The notes: a model not told the origin generated them from the sequence alone. Counted from the first letter of the stretch, positions 7,258-16,312 are shown. The stretch: 38,011 nt of DNA from Algibacter miyuki (GCF_042427745.1 NZ_JBHMFA010000032.1), one strand, 5' to 3'. Made by a program: numbers and translations.

Positions 7258-9204
7258 ATGCTCAATTTAAAATATTTAAAACCCAATTCAGAAGTAGAAC
7301 ATAGTCACGATGATGGTCACGGTCATAGTGGTGGTCAACCAAATAATTTCAAAGCCTATTTACCAGCAATCATAAGTTTTTCAATGTTAATGATTGGTAT
7401 TGGATTAGATTATTTTGACATAGCTTTTTTCAAAGATTGGTTACGTATTGTTTGGTACGGTATCGCTTATTTTCCAGTTGGACTTCCTGTTGTAAAAGAA
7501 GGTTGGGAAAGCATCAAAAAAGGAGATGTGTTTACTGAGTTCTTTTTAATGTCCATAGCAACTATTGGAGCATTTATCATTGGCGAATATCCTGAAGGTG
7601 TTGCAGTAATGTTGTTTTACGCAGTTGGGGAATTATTCCAAAATGCAGCAGTAACCAAAGCAAAAGGAAATATAAAAGCTTTGTTAGATGTACGGCCAAA
7701 TGAAGCTTTGGTTTATCGCAACAATAACTACATTTCTGTAAGTCCTGAAACAGTCGAAATTGGGGAAAAAGTGCAAGTCCGTGTCGGAGAAAAAATCCCT
7801 TTAGATGGTATTCTACTTTCCGATAAAGGTTCATTCAATACAGCAGCATTAACAGGCGAAAGTAAACCTGATACGATTGCAAAAGGCGAAAAAGTATTTG
7901 CAGGCAGTATTAATATGGATGGCGTTATTGAAATAGAATCCACAAAAGAGTTTAAGGATAGTTCCATTGCACGTATTCTCGATATGGTGCAGAATGCCAC
8001 AGCTCGCAAATCGAAAACAGAATTATTCATCAGACAATTCGCTCGCATTTACACACCAATAGTTGTTTTTTTAGCAATAGGTGTTACGTTTCTTCCATAC
8101 TTTTTTGTAGATGATTATGTATTTAGAGGTTGGTTGTACCGTGCCTTGATTTTTCTTGTAATTTCTTGTCCTTGTGCTTTGGTAATATCAGTACCATTAG
8201 GTTATTTCGGTGGATTGGGTGCAGCTTCAAAAAATGGAATTTTGTTCAAAGGAGCTTCATTTTTAGATGCCATGACCAAAATAAACACCTTGGTAATGGA
8301 TAAGACAGGAACGGTTACTAAAGGTGTTTTCAAAATCAAAGAAATTAAAGCTATTGGTTGGGATGAAAAAGAGTTTATGAAATACCTTATGGAGATGGAA
8401 GAACAAACTACACATCCCATTGCAAAAGCCATTCTAGAATATAAAGATAAAGGTACAGATTATGAGGCTTCCGAAGTATCTGAAATAGCAGGAAAAGGTT
8501 TAAAAGGCATTGTAAATGGTAAAACTGTTTTAGTTGGTAACAAAGCCCTAATGATAGCTAATAATATTGATGTTTTAGAGGAAACAGAAACTATTGTAGA
8601 ATCGATTGTTTTGGTTGCGATTGATGCCAAATTCGCAGGTTATGTGGTTATAGCAGATGAATTAAAAGACGATGCAAAAGAAACGATTACTGCATTACAT
8701 AAACTAGGTGTCAAAAACATAATGATGCTCTCTGGAGATAAGGATTCCATAACTCAAAAAGTAGCTTCCGAATTAAATATCGAAATTGCCAAAGGCGGTT
8801 TGTTACCAGAAGATAAATTAAATGAAGTTGAAGTTTTAAAACAGAATCCTGAAAATAAGATTGCTTTTATAGGAGATGGAATTAACGATGCACCAGTTTT
8901 AGCAGCTAGTGATGTAGGAATTGCTATGGGTGGTTTAGGTAGTGATGTCGCAATTGAAACCGCAGATGTTGTTATTCAAACCGACCAACCTTCAAAAGTA
9001 GTAAAAGCCATTAAAATTAGTCGTTCCACAAGAAAAATCGTTTGGCAAAATATCATATTAGCATTTGGTGTCAAAGTAATTGTACTGATTTTAGGAGCAG
9101 GCGGTTTAGCTACCATGTGGGAGGCAGTATTTGCAGATGTTGGTGTTGCATTATTGGCGATATTAAATGCTATAAGGTTGCAAAAGATGCAATGGAAAGA
9201 TTAG
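7258..9204 (+). CDS. P1B-type heavy-metal ATPase (Zn/Cd/Pb exporter)
   Basis: A 648-aa metal-exporting ATPase. Visible motifs are TGES (199-202), the membrane metal site C304-P-C306 (SCPCALVIS), the phosphorylated D348 (DKTGT), the THPIAKAI histidine motif near 386 and GDGINDAP. The last membrane helices contain a conserved aspartate (FADVGVALLA), typical of the Zn/Cd/Pb group (P1B-2, ZntA/CadA). There is no N-terminal HMA domain. A histidine-rich stretch HSHDDGHGHSGG (about 15-26) takes its place. It starts 109 bp after merA and may be read from the same transcript. Confidence 0.93.
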   Translation: MLNLKYLKPNSEVEHSHDDGHGHSGGQPNNFKAYLPAIISFSMLMIGIGLDYFDIAFFKDWLRIVWYGIAYFPVGLPVVKEGWESIKKGDVFTEFFLMSIATIGAFIIGEYPEGVAVMLFYAVGELFQNAAVTKAKGNIKALLDVRPNEALVYRNNNYISVSPETVEIGEKVQVRVGEKIPLDGILLSDKGSFNTAALTGESKPDTIAKGEKVFAGSINMDGVIEIESTKEFKDSSIARILDMVQNATARKSKTELFIRQFARIYTPIVVFLAIGVTFLPYFFVDDYVFRGWLYRALIFLVISCPCALVISVPLGYFGGLGAASKNGILFKGASFLDAMTKINTLVMDKTGTVTKGVFKIKEIKAIGWDEKEFMKYLMEMEEQTTHPIAKAILEYKDKGTDYEASEVSEIAGKGLKGIVNGKTVLVGNKALMIANNIDVLEETETIVESIVLVAIDAKFAGYVVIADELKDDAKETITALHKLGVKNIMMLSGDKDSITQKVASELNIEIAKGGLLPEDKLNEVEVLKQNPENKIAFIGDGINDAPVLAASDVGIAMGGLGSDVAIETADVVIQTDQPSKVVKAIKISRSTRKIVWQNIILAFGVKVIVLILGAGGLATMWEAVFADVGVALLAILNAIRLQKMQWKD

Positions 9205-9225
9205 AAATATAATTTAAAACACATT

Positions 9226-9260
9226 CTTTAATATCTCTTTAGATTTGAATAGTACTTTTG
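9226..9260 (+). promoter_or_regulatory. Regulon promoter, copy 2 (outer-membrane receptor gene)
   Basis: Direct repeats CTTTAATATCT (9226-9236) and CTTTAGATTTG (9237-9247) precede the -7 element TACTTTTG (9253-9260) with the standard 6-bp gap. Transcription would start near 9267. That leaves a leader for the ATG at 9282, and almost none for the in-frame TTG at 9273. Confidence 0.75.
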
Positions 9261-9281
9261 CGGGTATAAAAATTGAATCTA

Positions 9282-11699
9282 ATGATAAAACAAACGCTTA
9301 CAATATTTATACTTTTTATTTCATTCCTTTTAAATGGACAAGAAACAATTACTATTTCTGGTCAAATAATAGAACAAGAAACACAACACACTTTTCCTTT
9401 TGTAACAATTTCTATAAACGATGAATCTACAAACAACATTGTTACAGGGACTATTAGTGATGATGATGGTCGGTTTGAGATTAAGGATTTAAAAATAGGT
9501 AAGTACATTGTAAATATTAGTTATTTAGGATTTGAAACAGTACAGCGAAAAATTTCTTCGGGTGGATTAAATCCAATTTTCGATCTAGGTAAAATAGAAC
9601 TTAAACCTTCTACCGAATCTTTAAACGAAGTGACTATTGAAGCAAAACGAGCTACTGTAAACTCTGCTTTAGATAAAAAATCATTTAGCCTAACCGATAA
9701 TGTAGCACAATCTGGCGGTTCTGTTGTTGATGCTATGAAAACAATGCCAGGAGTCGCTTTCGACCAAGACGGAAAAGTGGTGCTACGGGGTAGTGACAAG
9801 GTAGTGGTGTTAATAGATGGCAAACAATCAAGCCTTACAGGTTTTGGAAATCAAAAAGGATTAAATAATATTCCAGCTTCTAATATTGAGCGTATTGAAA
9901 TTATTAATAACCCTTCAGCAAAATACGATGCTAATGGTTTTGCAGGAATTGTAAATATTATTTATAAGAAAGAAAAACAAACAGGCTTAAACGGTGATGT
10001 TGGTTTGTCTTTTGGTTTGGGAGCTTTATCTAAACGCAGAGAAGATACACCTACGGATTATGGAAGCTTTTCGGTAAACCCTAAACTGATTCCAAGTTTA
10101 AATCTTAATTACAGAACGGATAAGCTTAATTACTTTTTACAATCAGAATTTATAATTCAAGAAGCTTTACCAAATAATGAGTTTACAACGAGAAACTATG
10201 ATGATGGCCGTAATATCATTTCACAAGTTCCCGAAAACAGACGACAGTTTCGTTCTATAATTACGGGAGGAGTTGATTGGGAACTTAGCGATAATGATGC
10301 TATTACCTTTTCTGGAATGTACGACAGAGAAAAACATATTGATACCTCGCAAGTTGCATTTATTAATTTAGATAATAACGTTCGAAATCGTTTGTACACT
10401 TGGAAAGAAGAAGAGATAACAAGCTATATAAATGTAGCAACAAATTATAAGCATAACTTTGCTCAGGCAGGTCATTCGTTCACGGCGAATGCTCAATATA
10501 CAAGAGGTCTAGAAGATGAAAGTTATTTTCTAAACGATAGTTCTGCCATTAGAATTGGTAGAGATATGACTAATATTAGAGCGATTGAGCACACCACAAG
10601 CTTATCAACAGATTACACTCGAGCATTAAGTAGTGGTAAAGTAGAAGCTGGTGCAAAAGTTAGATTTAGAAATTTACCTGTAGATTATACTATAAATAGA
10701 GGAAATCAATCTATAATCTATCCTAATTTAGGTAAATTTTCAAAATGGAAAGAAAATCTTTATGCATTCTATGGGAATTACCTTTTAGAAAAAGAAAACT
10801 TCGATGTTGAGGCAGGACTTCGAGCTGAACAAACTGAGGTGTCTTATCAATTAGACCCAACAAATACTTATTACGCTTCTAATGATAAATATGATTATTT
10901 TGAATTATTTCCAAGTGTACGATTCACATATAAATTGAATGATAAAAGCAAATTCTCATTGTTTTACAACCGTCGTGTAGACAGACCAGGAGAACCAGAA
11001 TTACGCATTTTTCCAAAATACGATGATCCTGAATTATTAAAAGTCGGTAATCCTTATTTACGTCCACAGTTTACAAACAGCGTAGAAGCAGCGCATCGTT
11101 ATAATTGGGGTTCAGGCTCATTGTTTACAGCCGTTTACCACAGACAGATTAAAGGCGCTTATCAACGTATATTTAGTGTAGATAACAGCAATGCAGATTA
11201 CGATATTGTAAATAAAATATACCAAAACACAGGAGAAAGTACTAATACAGGATTTGAGTTATTGTTTAGTCAAGACTTAACCGAAAACTGGAAATTAACA
11301 GCAAGTACCAATGTTTACAAAAACAGTATTAATGCTTATGATGGTACATTGCTGTTTCCGTTTGTAAGAACGTTTAGCATTGATAAATCATCAGATACAG
11401 CAGGCGATTTTAAAATTTCAAACGCATTTACATTGCCTTATGATATTGAAGCGCAAGTTACGGGACTTTATTATTCTAAACGTAATATTCCACAAGGAGA
11501 AGAGTTGGCAAGGTCTTCAGTAGATTTAGGTTTAAAGAAATCTATTTGGGATAAAAAAGGAGAAATTACATTGTCAGCAAGTGATTTGTTCAACAACTTT
11601 GGATTAATGCAACGCATATCAGGAGAGGGCTTTACAGCGACTTATGAAAATTATTATGAAACTCAAATTGTAAGATTAGGAATGAAGTATAAGTTTTAA
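9282..11699 (+). CDS. TonB-dependent outer-membrane receptor with CarboxypepD_reg-like domain
   Basis: About 805 aa. I chose ATG 9282 over the in-frame TTG 9273, since it starts a clean signal peptide (MIKQTLTIFILFISFLLNGQ) and fits the mapped promoter. Residues about 25-110 form a carboxypeptidase-regulatory-like beta-sandwich common in Bacteroidota receptors. A plug-like domain follows (about 130-235, with GGSVVDAMKTMPGV, VLIDGKQ and YDANGFAGIVNI). The rest is a 14-22-strand-type beta-barrel ending in an aromatic strand (RLGMKYKF). The substrate is unknown. It directly follows the metal genes but has the regulon motif in its promoter, so I group it with the envelope block. Confidence 0.88.
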   Translation: MIKQTLTIFILFISFLLNGQETITISGQIIEQETQHTFPFVTISINDESTNNIVTGTISDDDGRFEIKDLKIGKYIVNISYLGFETVQRKISSGGLNPIFDLGKIELKPSTESLNEVTIEAKRATVNSALDKKSFSLTDNVAQSGGSVVDAMKTMPGVAFDQDGKVVLRGSDKVVVLIDGKQSSLTGFGNQKGLNNIPASNIERIEIINNPSAKYDANGFAGIVNIIYKKEKQTGLNGDVGLSFGLGALSKRREDTPTDYGSFSVNPKLIPSLNLNYRTDKLNYFLQSEFIIQEALPNNEFTTRNYDDGRNIISQVPENRRQFRSIITGGVDWELSDNDAITFSGMYDREKHIDTSQVAFINLDNNVRNRLYTWKEEEITSYINVATNYKHNFAQAGHSFTANAQYTRGLEDESYFLNDSSAIRIGRDMTNIRAIEHTTSLSTDYTRALSSGKVEAGAKVRFRNLPVDYTINRGNQSIIYPNLGKFSKWKENLYAFYGNYLLEKENFDVEAGLRAEQTEVSYQLDPTNTYYASNDKYDYFELFPSVRFTYKLNDKSKFSLFYNRRVDRPGEPELRIFPKYDDPELLKVGNPYLRPQFTNSVEAAHRYNWGSGSLFTAVYHRQIKGAYQRIFSVDNSNADYDIVNKIYQNTGESTNTGFELLFSQDLTENWKLTASTNVYKNSINAYDGTLLFPFVRTFSIDKSSDTAGDFKISNAFTLPYDIEAQVTGLYYSKRNIPQGEELARSSVDLGLKKSIWDKKGEITLSASDLFNNFGLMQRISGEGFTATYENYYETQIVRLGMKYKF

Positions 11700-11709
11700 T
11701 AAGAGATAG

Positions 11710-11744
11710 CTTAAGTTTTTCTTTAAAATCACATCTTACTTTTA
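11710..11744 (+). promoter_or_regulatory. Regulon promoter, copy 3 (DUF347 gene)
   Basis: CTTAAGTTTTT (11710-11720) and CTTTAAAATCA (11721-11731) precede TACTTTTA (11737-11744). The first repeat starts only 11 bp after the receptor stop codon, so the DUF347 gene has its own promoter although it lies close behind the receptor. Confidence 0.7.
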
Positions 11745-11834
11745 TAATACAATATAAGCCCTGTAAGAGAAAGTAGGTTTATGGTTAAGAAAGTCCTCTT
11801 TCTTTTATCAGGCACAATTAAACCAATAATAATT

Positions 11835-12596
11835 ATGAAAACTCAAACATTAAATAAGGTTGCAGAAATATCAGCTTTATTTTGGCTAATGAAAATAATA
11901 GCGACTACGTTAGGTGAAACATTGGGAGATTTTATAGCGCAAACTTTAGGCTTGGGATATTCTGTTGGTATTTTAATTACGTTAGCGTTTTTTTTAATCG
12001 TTCTAAGTGTTCAGTTGTATTCAAAAAAATACGTCCCATTATATTTTTGGCTTGTTATAATTGCAACAACAACATTAGGAACTGAGATTTCCGATTTTAT
12101 GGATAGAAGTCTTGGGCTAGGTTATACATATGGTAGTTTAGTTTTAGCTGTAGGCTTAATTACAACACTTTCAATTTGGTATAGTAAATACAAGAATTTA
12201 GAAGTCTATCCTATTATAAATAAAAACAAAGAGTTGTTTTTTTGGACCGCAGTGTTATTTTCAAATAGTTTGGGTACTGCCTTCGGTGATTATTTAAGTG
12301 ATGAAATTGGTTTAAGTTATTTAGTTGGAGCATTAGTTACTGCATTGATCATAGCATTCGTAATTTTATTACATTATTTTACAAAAGTGAATCAAATACT
12401 ATTATTTTGGATTGCCTTTGTATTTACTCGACCATTTGGTGCTACTTTTGGCGATTTTCTTACTAAACCTTTGATTAAGGGTGGTTTAGATTTAGGGACA
12501 TTACAAGCATCTGCAGTTTCGGTGGTATTAATAGCAATATTTATTTATATTTCTCATTTGCAACATCAAAATAAATTATTAAAAGATAGGCTTTAG
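11835..12596 (+). CDS. DUF347-repeat (COG4705-like) integral membrane protein
   Basis: About 253 aa from ATG 11835. An in-frame ATG at 11781 would add 18 residues that do not look like family sequence, but its leader length suits the promoter, so the start is uncertain. The protein has four similar units, each with two predicted membrane helices and a signature such as ATTLGETLGDF, ATTTLGTEISDF, SNSLGTAFGDY or RPFGATFGDF. This matches the tandem repeats of DUF347, a family of bacterial membrane proteins of unknown function. The polar G-D pairs recur at the same depth in each unit and could line a path for an ion, but nothing proves transport. It is controlled by a copy of the regulon motif. 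Confidence 0.82.
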   Translation: MKTQTLNKVAEISALFWLMKIIATTLGETLGDFIAQTLGLGYSVGILITLAFFLIVLSVQLYSKKYVPLYFWLVIIATTTLGTEISDFMDRSLGLGYTYGSLVLAVGLITTLSIWYSKYKNLEVYPIINKNKELFFWTAVLFSNSLGTAFGDYLSDEIGLSYLVGALVTALIIAFVILLHYFTKVNQILLFWIAFVFTRPFGATFGDFLTKPLIKGGLDLGTLQASAVSVVLIAIFIYISHLQHQNKLLKDRL

Positions 12597-12601
12597 ATTT
12601 A

Positions 12602-12636
12602 CTTGAAATAATCTTTAGAATTGCTGGCTAAATTTA
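12602..12636 (+). promoter_or_regulatory. Regulon promoter, copy 4 (PepSY-like gene)
   Basis: CTTGAAATAAT (12602-12612) and CTTTAGAATTG (12613-12623) precede TAAATTTA (12629-12636). Spacing equals the other copies. The start codon follows 25 bases later. Confidence 0.72.
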
Positions 12637-12661
12637 TAGTATTAATTTAAAATACGAAAAA

Positions 12662-13114
12662 ATGAAATCATTAAAAGTAATTCTAGGTGTTTTTTTAGCC
12701 TGTACCATGTTTGCTTTTATCTCTACAGGAGATAAGGCACCTCAAAAAGTAACAGATGCATTTGTAAAGAAATTCCCAAATGTTAAAAAGGTTAAATGGG
12801 AAAAAGAAAACGAGACTGAATGGGAAGCGGAGTTTAAAGTCAATAAAGTTGAGTATTCTGCTAATTTTAAAGAAGACGGCACTTGGAAAGAAACAGAACA
12901 TGAGATTGATGAAAAAGAAATTCCTCAAACTGTAAAAGTAGCATTAACCAAAGGTTTTCCAGGTTACGAGATAGAAGAGGCGGAAATCTCTGAAACAAAA
13001 GAGGGAACAGTTTATGAGTTTGAAATAGAAAAGGGAGAGTCTGAAATGGAAGTTGCTATTGATGTAAATGGTACCATTATAAAACAGGAAGTAAAAAAAG
13101 ATGATGAAGAGTAA
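12662..13114 (+). CDS. PepSY-like periplasmic protein
   Basis: A 150-aa exported protein with a signal peptide (about 1-22) and two related halves of the PepSY-like (DUF2874) fold: PQKVTDAFVKKFPNVKKVKW at 27-46, and PQTVKVALTKGFPGYEIEEA about 62 residues later. Each half has a helix followed by strands rich in E and K. Members of this family are periplasmic and often sit beside two-component systems in Bacteroidota. The role is unknown; binding of a cation or peptide and feedback on the sensor kinase are possible. It is a single-gene unit with a regulon promoter in front and a strong terminator behind. Confidence 0.85.
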   Translation: MKSLKVILGVFLACTMFAFISTGDKAPQKVTDAFVKKFPNVKKVKWEKENETEWEAEFKVNKVEYSANFKEDGTWKETEHEIDEKEIPQTVKVALTKGFPGYEIEEAEISETKEGTVYEFEIEKGESEMEVAIDVNGTIIKQEVKKDDEE

Positions 13115-13148
13115 TTTTTTATGATTCATCAGTTAATTTTAAGTTTAA

Positions 13149-13190
13149 AAAGCGTTCAGATCTGCTTAAGGTCTGGACGCTTTGTTTTTT
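13149..13190 (+). terminator. Intrinsic terminator after the PepSY-like gene
   Basis: AAAGCGTTCAGATC (13149-13162) pairs with GGTCTGGACGCTTT (13170-13183) as a 14-bp stem with three G-T pairs and a 7-base loop, followed by a run of T residues (13185-13190). Confidence 0.9.
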
Positions 13191-13239
13191 ACAAATAGAG
13201 TGCTGATTTATTCTCTATTTATGTACTTCTAGAGCAAGG

Positions 13240-13274
13240 CTTAAGATTTACTTTAGAATTGCTCTATATATTTA
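13240..13274 (+). promoter_or_regulatory. Regulon promoter, copy 5 (first transferase gene)
   Basis: CTTAAGATTTA (13240-13250) and CTTTAGAATTG (13251-13261) precede TATATTTA (13267-13274). The second repeat is identical to those at 12613 and 16361. Confidence 0.75.
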
Positions 13275-13302
13275 TAGGTCAATTGATATAATCAAACATT
13301 AA

Positions 13303-15258
13303 ATGAAAAAATTAGATTTTTTAAAGCCTATATTTAACTTTTTTTTACTCGGATTATTAATTACTACTTTAAGTAGATTAATACTTTTTATTGGGTTTAT
13401 GCCTCGTGTTACCGAAACAGAACAGTTTTGGTTAATTTTCCCAATAGGATTACGGATGGATATTATTTTGTTATCCTATATGGCCGTTTTGCCAACCGTA
13501 TTAATATTGTTAGTTCCCTTTAAGTTTTTATTAAAAATCTCCATTTTTATAAGATATTTTTTTGTTCTATGTCTGTTTTTAATATTGTTTATGGAGTTGG
13601 CAACTCCCAACTTTTTAATACAATATGATACTAGGCCAAATCGACTTTTTGTAGAATATTTAATATACCCTAAAGAGGTGTTTAGTATGCTGTTAAAAGG
13701 TTTTCTAGGGATAATTATAGTTGCAGTTATGGTATTATCTGCCAGTGTTTATTTTCTACTTAAAAAATCTAAAAAGTGGTTTTCAGTTAGGGAAGCGGTG
13801 TCATATGGTTATCAGTTGAAGGCGGTAATTCCTGTTTTATTTTTATTGTTCTTTGGGTTAAGATCGAGCCTTACGTCAGTTAGACCAATAAATGCAAGTG
13901 ATGCTGTTTTTTCAAAAAATCAGTTTGTAAATAGTTTAGCTTTAAATTCTCTTTATACGGTTGGTTTTGCGGTTTACTCTCTAAAGAATGAGGAAAACGG
14001 GATTAAAATGTATGGTCGTATAGCAAAATCAGAAGCTTTAGTTAGAGTAAAGAAATACATGACGGCCAAAGCTGATGATTTTACTAATACCGAAATACCT
14101 TTGTTGCATCTTCAAAGAAGTACTCACAAAAGAGATAAACCTTATAATTTAGTCATTTTTTTACAAGAAAGCTTGGGCGCAGAATATGTTGGTGTCTTAG
14201 GAGGCTTACCGCTAACTCCTAATTTAGATAAACTATCCACCGAAGGTTTGTTATTCACGAATTTATACGCAACGGGTACAAGAAGTGTTCGTGGTATTGA
14301 GGCCGTTACTACAGGGTTTTTGCCTACACCATCTAGAAGTGTTGTGAAATTAGGGAAATCTCAAAATGGATTTTTCTCATTAGCAGATGCTTTAAAGCGA
14401 AAAGGGTATCAAACTAGTTTTGTATATGGAGGTTCTGCAAACTTTGATAATATGGCTTCATTTTTTAATGGTAATGGATTTGATGACATTATAGATGAAA
14501 GAGATTATTCTAAAGAAGACTATGATTTTAAAGGAACTTGGGGCGTCTCCGATGAGTCTCTTGTAAAAAAAGGAAATGCACTTTATAAATCGTATAAAGG
14601 AGAGCCCTTTTTCTCATTAATGTTTTCTAGCTCTAATCATGAGCCATTTGAGTTTCCTGACAACAAAATAGAATTGTACGATAGAGAAAAAGGCACGGTA
14701 AATAATGCTATTAAATATGCCGATTATGCTATTGGAGAGTTTTTTAAAATGGCAAAAAAAGAAGACTATTATAATAACACGATATTTATAATAATAGCTG
14801 ATCATAACACGCGTACTTGGGGGGACGATCTTATTCCTGTAAATAAATTTCATATTCCTGCCTTAATCATAGGTCCAAATATTGAAAAAGGAATTACCTA
14901 CGACAAATTATTATCTCAAATAGATATTCCACCAAGTTTACTAGATTTAATAGGGTTAGACATGGAAACGCCAATGGTAGGAAGAAATATATATGAACTC
15001 AACGATTCGGAAAAAGGAAGGGCTATCATGCAATTTCATACTACAAATGCCTTTAGATATGGTGATGACTTAATTGTTTTACAACCAGATAAAGAAGCAT
15101 TACAATTTAAAGTTACCGAAAATGATGTACTAATTCCCGAAAGTAACGTGAACACCGATCTTGTTCAAGATGCAATTAGTCATGTAATAACGGCTTCTGA
15201 ATCTTATAATAATATGGAGTATAGGCTACCAAAAGAAACTGTTAACACTGATTTGTAA
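13303..15258 (+). CDS. LtaS/MdoB/EptA-like membrane phospho-head-group transferase (1)
   Basis: A 651-aa protein with about five N-terminal membrane helices (within 1-195) and a large extracytoplasmic sulfatase/alkaline-phosphatase-type domain (about 275-600). Metal and catalytic residues can be placed: E289 (VIFLQESLG), the nucleophile T326 (ATGTRSVRG), and the ADHN and FHIPALI motifs. The family (LtaS, OpgB/MdoB, EptA) moves phosphoglycerol or phosphoethanolamine from a phospholipid to a glycan or lipid and releases diacylglycerol. A Gram-negative of this kind has no lipoteichoic acid, so likely acceptors are lipid A, a periplasmic glycan or an envelope lipid; this is not proven. A second paralogue lies at 16415. 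Confidence 0.9.
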   Translation: MKKLDFLKPIFNFFLLGLLITTLSRLILFIGFMPRVTETEQFWLIFPIGLRMDIILLSYMAVLPTVLILLVPFKFLLKISIFIRYFFVLCLFLILFMELATPNFLIQYDTRPNRLFVEYLIYPKEVFSMLLKGFLGIIIVAVMVLSASVYFLLKKSKKWFSVREAVSYGYQLKAVIPVLFLLFFGLRSSLTSVRPINASDAVFSKNQFVNSLALNSLYTVGFAVYSLKNEENGIKMYGRIAKSEALVRVKKYMTAKADDFTNTEIPLLHLQRSTHKRDKPYNLVIFLQESLGAEYVGVLGGLPLTPNLDKLSTEGLLFTNLYATGTRSVRGIEAVTTGFLPTPSRSVVKLGKSQNGFFSLADALKRKGYQTSFVYGGSANFDNMASFFNGNGFDDIIDERDYSKEDYDFKGTWGVSDESLVKKGNALYKSYKGEPFFSLMFSSSNHEPFEFPDNKIELYDREKGTVNNAIKYADYAIGEFFKMAKKEDYYNNTIFIIIADHNTRTWGDDLIPVNKFHIPALIIGPNIEKGITYDKLLSQIDIPPSLLDLIGLDMETPMVGRNIYELNDSEKGRAIMQFHTTNAFRYGDDLIVLQPDKEALQFKVTENDVLIPESNVNTDLVQDAISHVITASESYNNMEYRLPKETVNTDL

Positions 15259-15519
15259 AATTATACAAGAAATATAATATTACTTTCCATGCTAATAATT
15301 TGATTTATTCTTATGAGATTAATTTCAATATGAATGAGTCTTCTATTATATATAACAGGGGCATTTTGGATTCAATAATACTGTAGGTGTTATAATTATT
15401 GTATTAATTCAAGTGAGTAAAAATGCTTCTAGTGGTGTAAATAATAAACTTAAAAACATACTATAAAGAAAAACTTCTAGTCTATTCGTTTTTAAATTAA
15501 GTGCCATGATAATTTAACT
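15259..15519. other. Non-coding gap between convergent genes
   Basis: This gap separates the first transferase gene from the minus-strand PAP2 gene. No clear terminator hairpin with a T-tract, ORF or RNA gene is visible. Confidence 0.4.
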
Positions 15520-16197
15520 TTAAAAAGTTTTACTAATATAAAAACCATATTGTTTATTCTCAATTTGTGGTATAAAACTCATTCCTTTTACTTTCTTAAA
15601 GGGATTCCATTTAATGATGGGGTCAAAGAGATACACCAATTGTGTAACTAAAATACCTATACCAGCACTCACAATCACATCACTAATCCAATGAGCATTA
15701 TTCATGACTCTAAACGCTCCTGTTGTAGTTGCAATAGCATAACCACTATAAGCTAGATAAGGAGAACTATCTTTAAATTCTTGAAATAATATCCCCGCCG
15801 TGGTAAATGCAAAAGAGGTATGACCTGAAGGAAAAGATTGTAAACCATCACCACCGCTTGGCCTACGTTTATTAGTCCATCTTTTTAATCTATATGTAAT
15901 AAAATCAGAAACTAAAATAGCTATGGTTAAGTTTTTGGATTGGTCAAACCAATGGTTTTTTGACTTAACGCCCAGAGCATCGGCAGCACACATTTCAACA
16001 ATTGGAACATAACGAGCATAATCGTCAAATGCAAATGCAAAATCGTTACCAACCACATTTCTTACATCACGTTGAAACTTTTTCTCAAAACCACTTCCGC
16101 TTAATAATGTTCCGCCAATAATTAAGGATGCCGGTATAATGCTTTTTTGAAGAAAAGTTTTGTTTTTTTTTAATTGAAATAGAATCCTGTTGAGCAT
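15520..16197 (-). CDS. PAP2-family lipid phosphatase (minus strand), probably with shifted 5' end
   Basis: The open frame gives 225 aa with the three PAP2 motifs: KRWTNKRRP (C1), SFPSGHTSF (C2) and FRVMNNAHWISD (C3), all with catalytic Arg and His present. The family hydrolyses phosphatidate, undecaprenyl pyrophosphate or lipid phosphates at the membrane. This frame starts MLNRILFQLKKN, with no signal peptide. A better beginning, MKSKHLLIVLIIALIPSMNAQQ, lies just upstream at 16252 in another frame; loss of one A from an A9 run would join the two. The promoter at 16278-16312 also fits a start at 16252. It is divergent from the second transferase gene, and both have regulon sites. Confidence 0.85.
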   Translation of the reverse strand: MLNRILFQLKKNKTFLQKSIIPASLIIGGTLLSGSGFEKKFQRDVRNVVGNDFAFAFDDYARYVPIVEMCAADALGVKSKNHWFDQSKNLTIAILVSDFITYRLKRWTNKRRPSGGDGLQSFPSGHTSFAFTTAGILFQEFKDSSPYLAYSGYAIATTTGAFRVMNNAHWISDVIVSAGIGILVTQLVYLFDPIIKWNPFKKVKGMSFIPQIENKQYGFYISKTF

Positions 16198-16252
16198 TCA
16201 TGCTTGGAATTAAGGCAATAATTAAAACTATCAATAGATGTTTAGATTTCAT
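16163..16252 (-). other. Out-of-frame signal-peptide start of the PAP2 gene, with A9 run
   Basis: From ATG 16252 (minus strand) the frame encodes a typical signal peptide ending in NAQQ. It then meets nine consecutive A (T on the plus strand, 16163-16171). With eight A the reading passes into the PAP2 frame through KKNKTFLQKS. With nine, the signal peptide and enzyme are separated. This may be a natural slippage switch, a mutation or a sequencing error in a homopolymer. Confidence 0.7.
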
Positions 16253-16277
16253 AAGCTAGAAAATATTTAGGTTGTCT

Positions 16278-16312
16278 TAAACTTACACATCAAATCTTAG
16301 TAGATTCTAAAG
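16278..16312 (-). promoter_or_regulatory. Regulon promoter, copy 6 (minus-strand PAP2 gene)
   Basis: On the minus strand, CTTTAGAATCT (16302-16312) and ACTAAGATTTG (16291-16301) precede TAAGTTTA (16278-16285). The gap to the -7 element is again 6 bp. The predicted transcript start near 16271 suits the signal-peptide ATG at 16252. Confidence 0.68.
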
